The notes under the pieces were generated by a model. It searched no databases and was not told the origin of the DNA. It saw nothing but the letters and a program-made list of their open reading frames with translations. Both the position numbers and the translations under genes were made by a program. This document shows, piece by piece, positions 46,273-58,238 of a DNA stretch of 64,000 nt (the stretch's first letter is position 1; the number at the start of each line of letters is the position of its first letter). The stretch is from Yamagishiella unicocca (taxonomy: Eukaryota; Chlorophyta; Chlorophyceae; Chlamydomonadales; Volvocaceae), in the NCBI GenBank assembly GCA_003116995.1, contig BDSL01000037.1, forward strand, positions 682,001 through 746,000. Reading direction: 5' to 3'.

Positions 46273-47697
46273 GTGCCCCGTACGTACATGTACCACAAGC
46301 TATTCCCCCGGCCAGCAAGTTATGCACGAGGGCAGGCTCGAGGATGTTACGCAAGGGTGGCACAAACCATTGGATGGCTTGAGGGGCCATCCCGCCCGCG
46401 AGCAAGGAGTGGGTCGAGGTACGTGTATGCACGTGACCACACAGCACAGAACGCGCACATGGAGGGGTTACAGAACAGAACCGGTTACTTGACATGGGAA
46501 GTATGGCAAGGGGACAACCAAGGAGCAGTTGGACTAACGTGGATCCGCGCATCAGGCAAAAAGGGACGCCAGCACGAATACGCAGTGCCCTACTGCCAGC
46601 CAGAGCATACACATCCCTATGCCCTAGCTTCCGTTTCTGCCATGTTGCATCCCGCATGCTGCACCGCCATCACACGGTCGCCGTGCTGCCAGTCCCTGGC
46701 CTGCTGCGTGGCCCACACCAGCTGGCACAGTGCGGTGGCCCCCACCGACGTCAACATGGACAGGCAAGCCACAACCCTGAGCGAGGAACCCCAGATCCTG
46801 AAAAGCAATACTACCGGGACTCACCGCCAGCTCCCGCGCTGCCCGGACCAGGCCCAGCCGCCGCGTCTGCACGATATGGAATGAACCAGGGAGCATATAC
46901 AATGCAGGTTGTTAGGGAGGGTCCATCAAGGAAGGGGTGCAAAGGGGCGCGGCGAAGTGCGGGCGAAAGGTAGCCCCCCGGCCACTCTGCCCGCGAACAA
47001 GAGACGGGTCGAGGTATGTCGAGGTGCGCAGAACGCGCACATGGGGAGGGAGGGGGTCTGATGGAAGACATCACCGACGGGTGTGATTTCTCCCCCTCAA
47101 CATCGCAGGCCTCTCAGGAGCGGATGCGACCCAACATGCCAAGGGGCAAGGAACGCGGCGAAGTGCATGCGAAAGCAGCAGGCAGCAAGACGGCGGAAAT
47201 CACCGCAGGGAGGTGAGTCAAGTTCAGCTGGAAGCGAATCAGCTTCCGACTAACTGAGGAGTGCAGGAACCTCACACAGCAGGCTGGCGGCCTTCAGCTC
47301 TGCTACCACATTGTCTCACCCCACCCCACGCACCTGCCGGCACAGCGGCTGTCGGGCCTGATCAAGCAATAGGTATGGCAAGGGGACAACCAAGGAGCAG
47401 CTGGATTAGCGTGAGCTCCCATACATCGTTGGCGAAACAAACTCAGAGCACAGGTATAGGCATTTCGCTCTTACATAGTAGTCATGGTGCCGATATCTAC
47501 TAAATCCTGAGATGGTCCCTCCCGCCTATCACTCTAAAATCCTAGATCCAGAGATGGTTCCCGCCCATACGCAATCCGACCAACAGAAGAGCGGATATGG
47601 ATACTAGTGAATCCCAACAACGAAGCCAGCACGTAAATTGAAAGCCTCGATACGGGACTGGCATCTCGTAACCAAACCCCAATCGAAGGTTCCATAC

Positions 47698-47893
47698 CTT
47701 GTGCACGAATGATACGATCCACTAGAGCTGGCACCAGCGTGGCCTCTCGCAGTCCCTCGCGCGTTGCCAACTCCAGATCCTCCGGGGTCCTGTACCCCGC
47801 AGTCCAAAGCTTGCGCAAATCCTCCTCTGTGAAGCGATCAACCTTCATACCGGGTAACGTTCCCAGTGCATTGCGCACGGCCTCAACGTCCAT
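47698..47893 (-). CDS. unit-specific first exon C2, SAM/HhH-like helical domain
   Basis: Starts at ATG 47891-47893 and encodes 65 residues plus one base before a strong donor (CACAAG|GTATGG), phase 1 with G. The segment FTEEDLRKLWTAGYRTPEDL followed by ATREGLREATLVPALVDRII has the repeat LxxxGxxTxEDLxxAT of SAM-like or helix-hairpin-helix adaptor domains. TATA-like sequence lies 40-80 bases upstream. The downstream exons are unresolved. It belongs either to a gene between units or to an alternative 5' end of the array genes. Confidence 0.58.
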
Positions 47894-49250
47894 TAGGGTT
47901 CCGGTCACGTATTCGTCCAAAAGCCTTCACTTAATATATAATTTATAGCTTTATAATATAAGGCACTTTAATGCTGTAGTGTGTACTCGTGCGCAACGAA
48001 CAAATGTTACGCCTTAGGGAGGCTGGGAGGGCACGACCTCGGAGACTGGTTAGGTTTTCAAGGGTCCCTGTCTATTGGACGGCCAAGACGGTTTATGGCT
48101 TTTCAGTGCCTGAGTGCCGGCTGTTCCGGGCTTCCGGCTGTTCAGCCGCAACGCCGTACAACCTGCATCGGCCTCCCACAAGCAGCCCGCTCCAACAGTG
48201 TCTTCTGACCACTTCCTTGGCTAAAGTACGTATGACCTGTAAGCATGGGTCGAAGTTAGACACGTTGCCTTCCACCGCAACAGCTACGCATTCAACTTGC
48301 AGGCAGAAAAGGCTGCTGAACGAAGCCGGGGACCTGGGGGGGACCTGGGGGGGGGGCAAGCTGCTTAACTTGAAGAACTAGGACCTGACGGACGTAGCGG
48401 AACGGATCAAGCGTGCGCAGTATAGCATGGGCCACGTGGCAGCTGTCTATGACAGGGCCATGGTGATTATACCATGCCTGGTTCGGCCTGGGCCTTGCAA
48501 GCTTGTAAAACGAGCAAGCCTTCAACGAGCGTTGCGAGATGCACCTAAATACTGCTGTTCTACTAGGAAGGTGTCAAGGGGGTCCAACCAAACCCCTCCG
48601 CCCGGCCATTTTGGACAAAAACGCACCTTGGTACCTTGTTGTCGGCAATGATGTCGACAGCTTGTTGATTTAATGTGCTTCTTGTTACGGCAGGTACTAT
48701 TGCCACAGGTCAGTGCAACGATGGAAGACGAAGGGGCAGAAGGACAGACAGCCTAATGCAATCAAGTTGGTGGGCGCCCAGCTCGAAATAGTGCGAACAT
48801 GCAAGTGTACATATGTGCGTGTAGCAGATGGCAATGCCGGCGATTGCGGGTCTTCCCGACCCCTTACACGTCGTGCATCGACACAACCGACACGAACTGA
48901 CACTGGGTGATTTTAATACGCTTGCCTCGCTGGTGGCGACGCATTGTCGCCAGTGCTGTAAGGCCATGGACGTGAGAAAACATCAGGGTGAGTGTTCGCA
49001 TGTGAGCGTATTCCTGGGGCTCCAAGCTAGCCCTCATGGGGGCAGACCAGCGATGCCAGGGAGTTGGGGCAAGCATACCGCAGGCGCTGCTGCTGCGGGG
49101 GCATGCGAGGCCTTGTGCAACAAAACTCGTAACCGCATGCATTTCAACGAGCAGCACCCCGCTGCGCGCCCGCAGCAGCAGCCCGCTGCTGCTGGCTGCC
49201 ATAACCACATCCAGCTGGAACAAAAGAGGTATTCGACTCCGTTTCTTTTG
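47894..49250. other. unit-specific spacer C2
   Basis: Unshared with other units. Contains the TATA-rich promoter of exon C2. Plus-strand frames at 47989-48381 and 48427-48651 are moderately protein-like but lack splice or domain support, and a decayed mobile element is possible. Confidence 0.4.
47935..47972 (-). promoter_or_regulatory. TATA-rich core promoter of exon C2
   Basis: On the minus strand it contains TATATTATAAAG and CTATAAAT in an AT island embedded in GC-rich DNA, 48-80 bases before the ATG. Confidence 0.5.
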
Positions 49251-49799
49251 CTTCGGCCACAAGCGTAAGATAACATCTTACAGCTGTAACGATTACAACA
49301 ACAACATCAGTTAATGCAGAAGCTAAGGGGCGGCATGCATGCCTAATGGGTGCGAGTGCATGACTGTATATATCCTCAGCCCTTCCATCGCACCTTTCCG
49401 CTGCATCCTGAATCTTCGATGGGACTAACCGCCCGCCCGGGCCAACAAGAGCACGCTGCAAACCCTGTCTGAGCACCCTCACAGCTTCCTCGATCACCCT
49501 CGCCTAACCACCAAACCGCCTTAACTACCCCAACGGCTCCTATCGACCTCCTAGCCTCAGGCTGCGCGACTGCACTACGTTGCCAGCTTCCCGCCACCAA
49601 CCTGCCCCTCCGTCGCGGCATCGGGTTCCATGCCACCCCACCGTCGATGGGTCCCCTACATTGGGTTGGGGGGGAGAACCACGGGTCGGAGGCAGCGCCG
49701 GCGCTCTAATGCTGTTCCGACACCTCTCCGGTCTCCCTATTCCATACCTTGCCTACCCCCACACCAAAGCCCTCGGCTCGTGTGTTAACTAGGCTACGT

Positions 49800-51718
49800 T
49801 CACGGCAGGACGTAGCTCTGAGCGATGTCGCCCTTGGCCGCGGCCTCCAGCGCTGCCGCCTCCTCCTTTCCGCACACCGCCATGTTGGTGCACTTGCAGC
49901 GATGCTTGACCTGCGAGGGCAGCGCAGCGGCAGCGACCGCAGCAGCAACCGCGGCAGCAGCAGCGGCATTCGACGGTCAGCAGCACAGCGGCATTCGACG
50001 GTCAGCAGCACAGCGGCATTCGACGGTCAGCAGCACAGCGGCATTCGACGGTCAGCAGCACAGCGTCAGCGGGGATCTTGAGTGTCCAAGAGGGGAGCGA
50101 TGCACGTTCATGGTGCGGATAAGTACGACATGCCCTGCGTGCTGCGCTTCCGGAAGAACCAAATGCGAGCCTGGCAGTAGGCCTGCGGCGCTACGGTCAG
50201 GAGCCAGTCGTGGTGTGAGAACACAAACATGCGCAGTGGTGAGCTGCTGCCCGGGAGCAGTGCGATGAGCTGCTCCCGGGCCCGCCCCAGCCCTCTGTGT
50301 GCGCGAGCGCATGGTCGCGTCCACGGGGGGTGTCCCCCCGAGCGCGTGTGTGCTTTGTTGTCGTACGACGTAAATGATGTACGACCGGCCCCGTACCTGC
50401 CACTCGGCGTCCACGTGGGCGCAAACCCGACTGCCCATTCCGTGATCCCTGCTGTTGGTTTCTGCAAGGGGGTGACGGGGTGGGGGTGACGGGGTGGGGG
50501 GGTCTTGGGTGGGGTGGGGGTTGCAAGGAAGACCCGTGGATGCGAGGAACACCGTATAGAACAGATGGTAGGTTTGGGGGTGGGGGTGGGGGTGGAAGCT
50601 TCCGAGACAGGATGCACACGATGGGGCCACGTGGCGCTCCCTCTTCCTCCGCACTGTCTCCTCCTCTGCCTCTCCCTCTATCCAGCCCTACGACTGACGA
50701 CTGGTCTCCTCACTCCGCCCCCGCCTGCCCTCCCCGCCTGCCCTCCAACCCCTGTGCCAGGTCTCCTCACTACCCCCCTGCCGCCCCTTTTAGCAGGACC
50801 AGCGCTACACGGTGCCCCCACCACACGGTGCCAGCAGTGGGCGCAGCAGCAGCAGCCGCGGAACGGGCGCAGGCAAGCAAGCATGCGAATGCCTGGAAGC
50901 GCCTGGAAGCAATGCCCTCTCTTCCGCGCCACCCAGGTCCGTCTTACGGAAGTACTTGTCCGGCGGGTCGGCTGGGTCCAGGATGCCGCTGACCCCCTCC
51001 AGCTTGAGCAGCCCTCCCGACATGCCTTTGGCCTTGGCCACCCATAGGTTGGTGTTGTGGGTGAGCTCAGATCTGTTGCGGCAACGGAAATAAGTTACAA
51101 TCAGACGCGTCTAGCAGTCACGGTTAGCAACACGGGTATCGCCCCTAGGGGCAGGGCAGGGCGGGGGCCAACTGGGTCAAACTCGAGGGGTCAGGGCAGC
51201 GGAAATGCCGTACAGATGCAGGCCCACCCGGACCTTCCCGCCCGCCTCCATGGCGCTCCGGGGTGCGGTGGTCGTACATATGCCGTACATGTGCCGTACC
51301 TCAAGCTGCGGGGGTTGAGTCCCTCGGGCACGCCGCCGCACAGGGCCCCCTTGAACCTCTCCCAATCTGCCAGCGCACCCATGAACGCTGGCCCCGCCTA
51401 TCAACACGCCACCGCCGCCCTCGATCGCAAACGCCGCCGGCGTCTGACCCCGGGGCAGGGGCGGGAAGGCCAGCAGCCTGCACGCTGCCGGCGCCCAACG
51501 GCCCGCCGCCACCCCCGCACAAGGCTGCAAACGCCGCAGGCACCTGACCCGATTGCTGCATGAAGACCATGCACAGCGGCCACGCCACGATGGGTCATGG
51601 ACCGCACGGCAACCCATGCATTGCATACCGAACCGTTGTGCTGTCAACCGCTCCCAGGCAAAAATGTTTAGTCGGGCCCGTCTAGGCGTCAACTTATCAT
51701 GATGTAATTTTGCACACA
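49800..51718 (-). CDS. unidentified gene of block B, copy 2 (partial model)
   Basis: Matches the block B gene of copy 1: terminal exon at 49800-49910 and the NLWVAKAKGMSGG exon at 50948-51072. No frameshift is visible in either exon relative to copy 1. Its promoter would lie in the 3' end of block A3, so the block B gene follows kinase copy 3 on the same strand. Confidence 0.4.
49964..50063. repeat. 25-bp minisatellite, four units
   Basis: The same array in block B2 with one extra perfect unit. It is the clearest length difference between the two B blocks. Confidence 0.95.
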
Positions 51719-52617
51719 CCTTCTGTTATTAGCCAATCTTTCCGGAAAGCCCGAGGCCCCCACCCAAGGCCAACACCTGTTCCACCATTCAAGTGCAAGA
51801 CCAGAGCATGTGCCCGGAAGTCCTTAGGTCAAGGCGTGCGCCCCGGCGAGCCCAAGGCCGACGCCCCATCGCCAGCAGCAAGGTCTCAAAGCAGCCCAAC
51901 AGACGAAACTCCGAGAAGTGAAGGGAACCTCCTAGACCCCTATTAGCCAGGTGAACGTCCTCATTTGGGAGCAATAAAGTTCTGAGCCGTGCCAAAGGTC
52001 AAGGCGGACAAAATGGCAATGTCGAAAACTAAAGGATTGCAAGGAGTGAGCATCATGTACATGGCACTGCCCCATCGGTCCTCTGCCGCACAAAGCCCAG
52101 TGAATGATGCATGAGCCTCCATGTTCGTACCTACGGCCGTTCCATGCGGAGATGCTGACCTACTGGTATTGCTGTTAATGCTGCTAGCTACTGACAGCAA
52201 CAATTCTGAGTGTCGATCAGCTGCCACCCTGCAAACACGTAACAGCGAGTGCTTGTGTGGTCGCTGGGTGTCAAAGCGCACACTTACACGCACTGGGCCC
52301 ATCGCTATGGCATTATACAACAACAGCTATACAGGTACTGCGCTGCAAGTTGCGCACACTGCTCAGGCCGCCACCGCCGCGTACATTCCGCACCGCTCAG
52401 GCCGCCACCGCTTGTTGCCCAGGGGGGCATACCCCACATACCGGTGCTGCGCCTGCCCCCCTGCACCCCCTGGACATCGACTTTCCTCTATGCGTACGAC
52501 ATTAGGCCACGACTCAAATAAAGCCTGCGGCATGGCTTCTGGATGTGTGTGTATGTTCGCGTGGGGGGGTGGTGCTCGCCTCAGCCTGGCCAGCACGCAA
52601 AACCTTGGTGGCGACAA

Positions 52618-55600
52618 TCACGTGCCTGCGATGTCCCGTGCGCCGTGGCGCTTGCACACCTGCTGCACCTGCTCAACGGCGACGTCCCTGCTGTAGGAGC
52701 GAGGTATCCCCTGCTGCTGGTGCCGCGGCCAGAACAGGTCGTGCAGCTCGGACACCAGGGCCCCCAGCTCGGGCGCAATACTGAGCTTGAGGGAGATCCC
52801 TCGCTCACCGGCGAAGAGGCCAAGCTGTACGGCCATGTAATCGTCGACGGTTTGCTCATAGACGGTGCCCAGTTTGCCGTTGCAGCAAATGTCCACAAGG
52901 CTGATGAAGAGGCCCTCCAGCTGGGAGCTCACCGTGTGCTGCCACCCTAAAAGTGCTGAGTAGGGCATCCACCTGAGCGTCCCCGTAATGCTCATCCGGC
53001 CGACGTCGCACGCGCCCTCACGTGGCGACGCCGAGTCTGCATGTTTCTGCAAAAAGGCGCAATCCAACTAGCAGATCAGTGTGCCGCTAGCGCAGTGAGT
53101 AATACCTGTTGTGGCGTGATTTTGGTCTAAGCGAATTTGCGAAGTACGTCGCACGAAGCGGTTAGCCCGGTGACAGAAAGACGGCGGAAATGATCCGTAT
53201 TACGGACGATGTTACGAATAACCGTCAGGTGGAGTTACTGATAACGCCGTCTGACTGGATTTAGGATGAAACCCCCGCCCGACAGCGTGTCGTAGAAACT
53301 GACAAAAGTCATTTTGGCTCCCTTAGCAACAGTGTAAAATAACCCTGGGGAGGAGTTGAGACAGGACTAAGTACTTACAAAGCTCTTTAAATCTCAACTT
53401 GAGGGGGCGAACCCGTCCTAAGACTTCTTCGCTGCTTATGCGACCAGAATTACAACAATACCAGTGCACCTCTGGACACTGATGGCTTCCTAGCTGCGCA
53501 CTCGGTAACAGTGGTCTGTCCAGGCTTATTCCAATACGCGGTCGCCCTTACCAGCTGATTCTCGAAGCACCTCCACGTGAAGCACCTCGTCTCACTCCAC
53601 CCCGAACCCAGCCACTGGCATGGCCACGACTGCCCCACGAGTGTTCGTGCCAATGCCCTCGCCAGGCTGCAATCCCCGAGTCGAACTGTGCCACCCCCAG
53701 CGAATACCTCCAAAGGTAGCCAAACTTACTATGGCAGCGGAGAAGTCCATGAGCCAACCGCGCCCGTTGATTTGACCGAAGTTGCCCGGGGTGATGTCGC
53801 GGTGCAGGATGCCGTGCGCCTCGGCCGCCTTGATGGCACCAGCCACATCGTACACGACCTGCCAGACCAGCCAGTCAGCCGCAGCTTCAGGATTTGGCAA
53901 CATGCAGCTGATTGCAGAGAGGACCGCTATCTATGGGCGACCCAAGCAACCCATTTGCACCCATGCCCTTCCGCCATGCTGTCACGACTTGGCACGAGCG
54001 GCTGCACTAGCCACAGGTTGTGACACGATGTGCGATCGGCCGTGTATGTGGCCACAAATAAACCAACTTCGACTCCTTAATATCCCGTCCTTATTTGGAA
54101 CCAGGCCTACCTGGGCCACCACGGCACGCCCATCCGCTGCAGAGAGGTGCTCCACGAACGGCCACAGCAGGATGGCTTCCCAAGGGAGGCCCTGGAAGTT
54201 GCACGAGGCCCTGCCAAGCAGTCTGATGGTGTTGGGCGCGTCACTCAAGGCCTTCAAGATGTCTCCCTGGCAGGGTGGAGCATACTCCATCAAGCACCCG
54301 CAGCGGAGGACACTGACATCTGTCATTAGCAACTGTCACCAACAGTAAGATGTCACTGTGGCCTCACCTCCGTCGTTTTATGGTTGAGCTTGACCACTCC
54401 ACGTCCGGACTTGGCTCCATGCAGGTCAACGACGTAGACAAAGCTGCTGTCCTTGCTGCCCTGACGCAGCAGCTGCCAGTTGTCCAGCTCATAGTCTCCG
54501 ATCGACTCGAGTCCGGGGAGCTCCGGCGGCAGGTAGCCCAGGTCCACCATGGGGGTGGCCAGCACGCGGACCAGCAGGCCGAAGCCAGCATTGCCGGCTG
54601 GGGAAACGCTAAATGGCACAGGGCCGGTGCACGTCATGTTCACCTGGCCGGACGGTCGATCCATGGTGAACATGAATGCCTGCAAGGTGCGACAGCGATG
54701 GATAGGCTTGGTGAAACACGACGTGCTGGCACAGCAATCACGTACAGGTCACACCAGCATGTACACATGCACGTATGGCCGGCCATGTATGTGTCGGTGC
54801 GGGCGCAGGAGATGCCCACGACTCACGGGCTGGGGCAATACCACCACACGCGCAGAAGGGTTAGCAGCGGGATGCAGATTCCAATTAGCCATGAAGCGGG
54901 CCGCACCTCGATAGTCTGCATTGTGATGCCAACGCCCAGGGCGTGAGGCCGTGATGGCTGCGCTTCCAGCACAGCGGAGCACCGCTGCACCAGCTGACCC
55001 ACCATCTCCGTGTGCGATCCGATATCGACGCCAACCTTGAACTCCCAGACTACCACCACCTGGGGCCAGCTTTCAATGCTCGACATGCTGGGCAAGGTCA
55101 CGCAGTCCGGCTTCACGCAAGGGCTGGTGAATAGCTGCCGTCTATGGGTGTCCTTCAGGTAGGCATCACATCTGACAGCCTTGGCTGCAGCACGCAACAG
55201 CTTCATCATAGCAGGCTGCATTTCCTCCACCTCCTTGCAGTTAGGTTCGCAACCGAACAAATTCGCAAGCGTCGTGGGCACGGTCTCATCTGTGTTGACA
55301 TCTTGCGTTCCTCTCTTCGCTGCACAGCACAGCACACAGCAAAAGTGCAGGAAGGATACATGTTTACAGATTGACGTACTGGGTATCTGGATAAAAGCTA
55401 CTCAATAGCACGCCCAACTCACCCATCCACAACGGGTAACGGCAATGCCTAACTGAAGACTAGGGTAAGCTGTACGAACCTTTTTTTCCCGGCGGCTCCG
55501 CAGGGTCAGGCTGGAACTCAGCCAGGACCGCTGTCAAGGCTTGAGAAACCCGTGGATCGCCCTCCTTGATGGATACAAGCCAGCGAAAGTTTGCCACCTC

Positions 55601-56051
55601 GAGCGTCGCAGCATTCTCCAGAAAGGCCTACGCATGCCAACGTGAGAGACTCATTCGTCGCAATCCAATCCGCAGCTAGACATCCGGAAGCCCGATCAAC
55701 AACACTCGCCTGACCGATCTCCCGGAGGCCGTGGGTGGTGCGCGAGGCTTTCACGACCTGCAGCTGGAGCTTGGAAACTACTTGCTGGCCCTCGTTGAGC
55801 TGCAGCTGGAGCTTGGAAACTACATGCTGGCCTTCGTTGACCTTCAGGTTGAGCTCTGAAAGCTGTTCTCGCAGTGCCCCAATCTCGCCTTCCGACGCGT
55901 GCGTGACGGACCGCACAGGGTGGGGCACACACGGGCGCAAAAGCCGGAACTGCATTATCAGTGTTGTAAAAGCGGCGTTGTTTTCATTGCCATCGTCCGG
56001 GACGTCGTCCTGGATACGGCCGACGGTACCTAGTGACGGTGCTTCCGCCAT
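52618..56051 (-). CDS. nuclease-like/protein-kinase gene, array copy 3
   Basis: Exons at 55710-56051, 55480-55627, 54907-55319, 54368-54679, 54111-54332, 53730-53930, 52618-53046, colinear with copy 2 at +9,779 and open throughout. The ExK motif is intact (WEFK). It shares most copy 2 variants but has E in AFLENAA, P in DPAEPP and K in AKRG like copy 1, N in QDVNT unlike either, and its own A for T in SRDVTVEQ. This mosaic of shared variants suggests exchange among the three copies as well as simple descent. TGTAA at 52284-52288 (minus). Confidence 0.78.
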
Positions 56052-57377
56052 GTGCCCCGTACGTACATGTACCACAAGCTATTCCCCCGGCCAGCAAGTT
56101 ATGCACGAGGGCAGGCTCGAGGATGTTACGCAAGGGTGGCACAAACCATTGGATGGCTTGAGGGGCCATCCCGCCCGCGAGCAAGGAGTGGGTCGAGGTA
56201 CATGTATGCACGTGACCACACAGCACAGAACGCGCACATGGAGGGGTTACAGAACAGAACCGGTTACTTGACATGGGAAGTATGGCAAGGGGACAACCAA
56301 GGAGCAGTTGGACTAACGTGGATCCGCGCATCAGGCAAAAAGGGACGCCAGCACGAATACGCAGTGCCCTACTGCCAGCCAGAGCATACACATCCCTATG
56401 CCCTAGCTTCCGTTTCTGCCATGTTGCATCCCGCATGCTGCACCGCCATCACACGGTCGCCGTGCTGCCAGTCCCTGGCCTGCTGCGTGGCCCACACCAG
56501 CTGGCACAGTGCGGTGGCCCCCACCGACGTCAACATGGACAGGCAAGCCACAACCCTGAGCGAGGAACCCCAGATCCTGAAAAGCAATACTACCGGGACT
56601 CACCGCCAGCTCCCGCGCTGCCCGGACCAGGCCCAGCCGCCGCGTCTGCACGATATGGAATGAACCAGGGAGCATATACAATGCAGGTTGTTAGGGAGGG
56701 TCCATCAAGGAAGGGGTGCAAAGGGGCGCGGCGAAGTGCGGGCGAAAGGTAGCCCCCCGGCCACTCTGCCCGCGAGCAAGAGACGGGTCGAGGAATGTCG
56801 AGGTGCGCAGAACGCGCACATGGGGAGGGAGGGGGTCTGATGGAAGACATCACCGACGGGTGTGATTTCTCCCCCTCAACATTGCAGGCCTCTCAGGAGC
56901 GGATGCGACCCAACATGCTGCATCTCTCACGCTAAATCTTTCGTGGAAGAAAACGAAGACACGAACGAAGACATTGCAGTACCATACCACGCATGTCATG
57001 ACCCATGCTAGCTGCACCGGCGCAACCGGCAAAGGGACGCAGCCGTAGCTTCCGCGTTGCGACGTGCGGGCCTACCTGTGCGAACTCTCGCGAAACCACG
57101 ATTCCCCAAACACCGCCTAGTTGCGGTCAGCTACAGCTGTAGCTCACCAGGACCCAGATGCAACGCGTGCGGGGATTGGAACCAGACAACCACCGTGGCA
57201 GCACACGGCGAAAGCTGCATGATCGGTAGCAAGGTAAAAAGGAGCTGAGACCAACGCGGCCACCGGCAAGGGTTCCCTTGCCTAGACGCAAGTTCAACTC
57301 TTCAACCAAGTTCAATTTAGGAAGCACGACGGGCCATGGCATTCGCAACGCTCAAACCTTGGCCCGAAGCAACTCAC

Positions 57378-57558
57378 CTTTGGTATTCAACCACTTCTGC
57401 CTCAGGAACAATGTAATTGTCTTGCTGTCGTCGTCGTCACGGATGGTGGTCCACCTACCCAGCTGGTCCTCGTTGTCCTCGACGAAGGCCAACAGCGTGC
57501 CCAGGTCGTCAGGATTCTCATGGCGAAGGGCTGATACCGCTGTATCCTTTGAAAGCAT
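57378..57558 (-). CDS. unit-specific exon C3
   Basis: A 60-codon open exon (MLSKDTAVSALRHENPDDLG...) followed by donor AAAG|GTGAGT, again phase 1 with G. It contains a conspicuous acidic run (TTIRDDDDSKTITLFLRQKW). A good acceptor (CCCCCTCTAG) sits just before it, so it may be a second exon whose first exon is 57738-57810. In that case an acceptor inside the exon (GATACAG) would be needed to keep phase. Not recognised. Confidence 0.48.
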
Positions 57559-57737
57559 TATCTAGAGGGGGAAAGCACAGAACTGGACGTGGAGGTCTCC
57601 CTTCGCTACCAGTATGCTAATGCGTAAGGATATGACATGGCTTATTTGCCCCAGGGGGCCTCCTTGCAAGCCTGGTTCTGGAGCGGAGCGCCGGTGGGTT
57701 CGCATTTGCGCAATATGCAACGCCAAGTGCAACCCAC

Positions 57738-57810
57738 CTTCACGGAGTGTCACCTCTTCCTGTCGCACCTCGTCGCGCTGTCTAGGTCCAACTGACTGAA
57801 GCCGATCCAT
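57738..57810 (-). CDS. candidate first exon upstream of C3
   Basis: ATG at 57808-57810, then MDRLQSVGPRQRDEVRQEEV and a donor GTGAAG|GTGGGT, giving 24 codons plus one base, phase 1. Charged and helical. Supported only by open frame, ATG and donor. Confidence 0.35.
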
Positions 57811-58238
57811 CAATTCTCAGTCCACTCAACTTTGTCCTAGCAATAACCCCTGCGCGTCGGTTCGTGGCTTTACGATAGAAGCGACTATTATTACAGCTGT
57901 TTCCAGCCTCAATTGACCCATAGAACGGACCGTGGCCACAGCGATCGGCCCCAACATGGACCAGCCTACGCCAGGAGAGTGACTGCGGGCAGGAATGTCG
58001 TTGCAGCTCTTTGTGTGGGTTGGTCAAGGCCAAGTGAGTACACTTGTGCGGGTTCCACCTGGGTATATGCTTAGGGCTTGGGCGTCCGTTGCTGGTGACA
58101 AGCACAGCCACACCCGGGCAACGAGCCCAATATAGACATCACATATATGAGTACGACAGCTGACAATCATATACAGCGTCGGAGAACCCTTCGGCTTTTG
58201 GGCACAGTTGTGACGCATGGAGTGTCCCAACTAAGCAG
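57811..58238. promoter_or_regulatory. divergent intergenic region, array edge (-) and BAH-GATA gene (+)
   Basis: Separates the outermost minus-strand array exon from the first plus-strand BAH exon. It should contain the first exon of the BAH-GATA gene, which I could not fix. Confidence 0.4.

Larger units (their letters stand above)
39533..47139. repeat. tandem array, unit B1-A2
   Basis: Block B (39533-41939) plus block A (41940-47139). The whole unit recurs at 49251-56918. The A parts keep a constant offset of 9,779. The B parts shift from 9,748 to 9,779 because of small indels and one extra minisatellite unit. Confidence 0.95.
49251..56918. repeat. tandem array, unit B2-A3
   Basis: Second full B-A unit. 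Left junction TGCTTCGGCCACAAGCGT matches 39531 onward. Right junction at CCCAACATGC matches 47139, after which the sequences part completely. Near-identity with B1-A2 implies a very recent duplication or ongoing homogenisation. Confidence 0.95.

Noticed and set aside
46273..46296. N-terminal extension of kinase copy 2 upstream of MAEAPS
   Set aside because: The corresponding stretch in copy 1 differs by a 4-bp indel, so it cannot be coding in the same frame in both.
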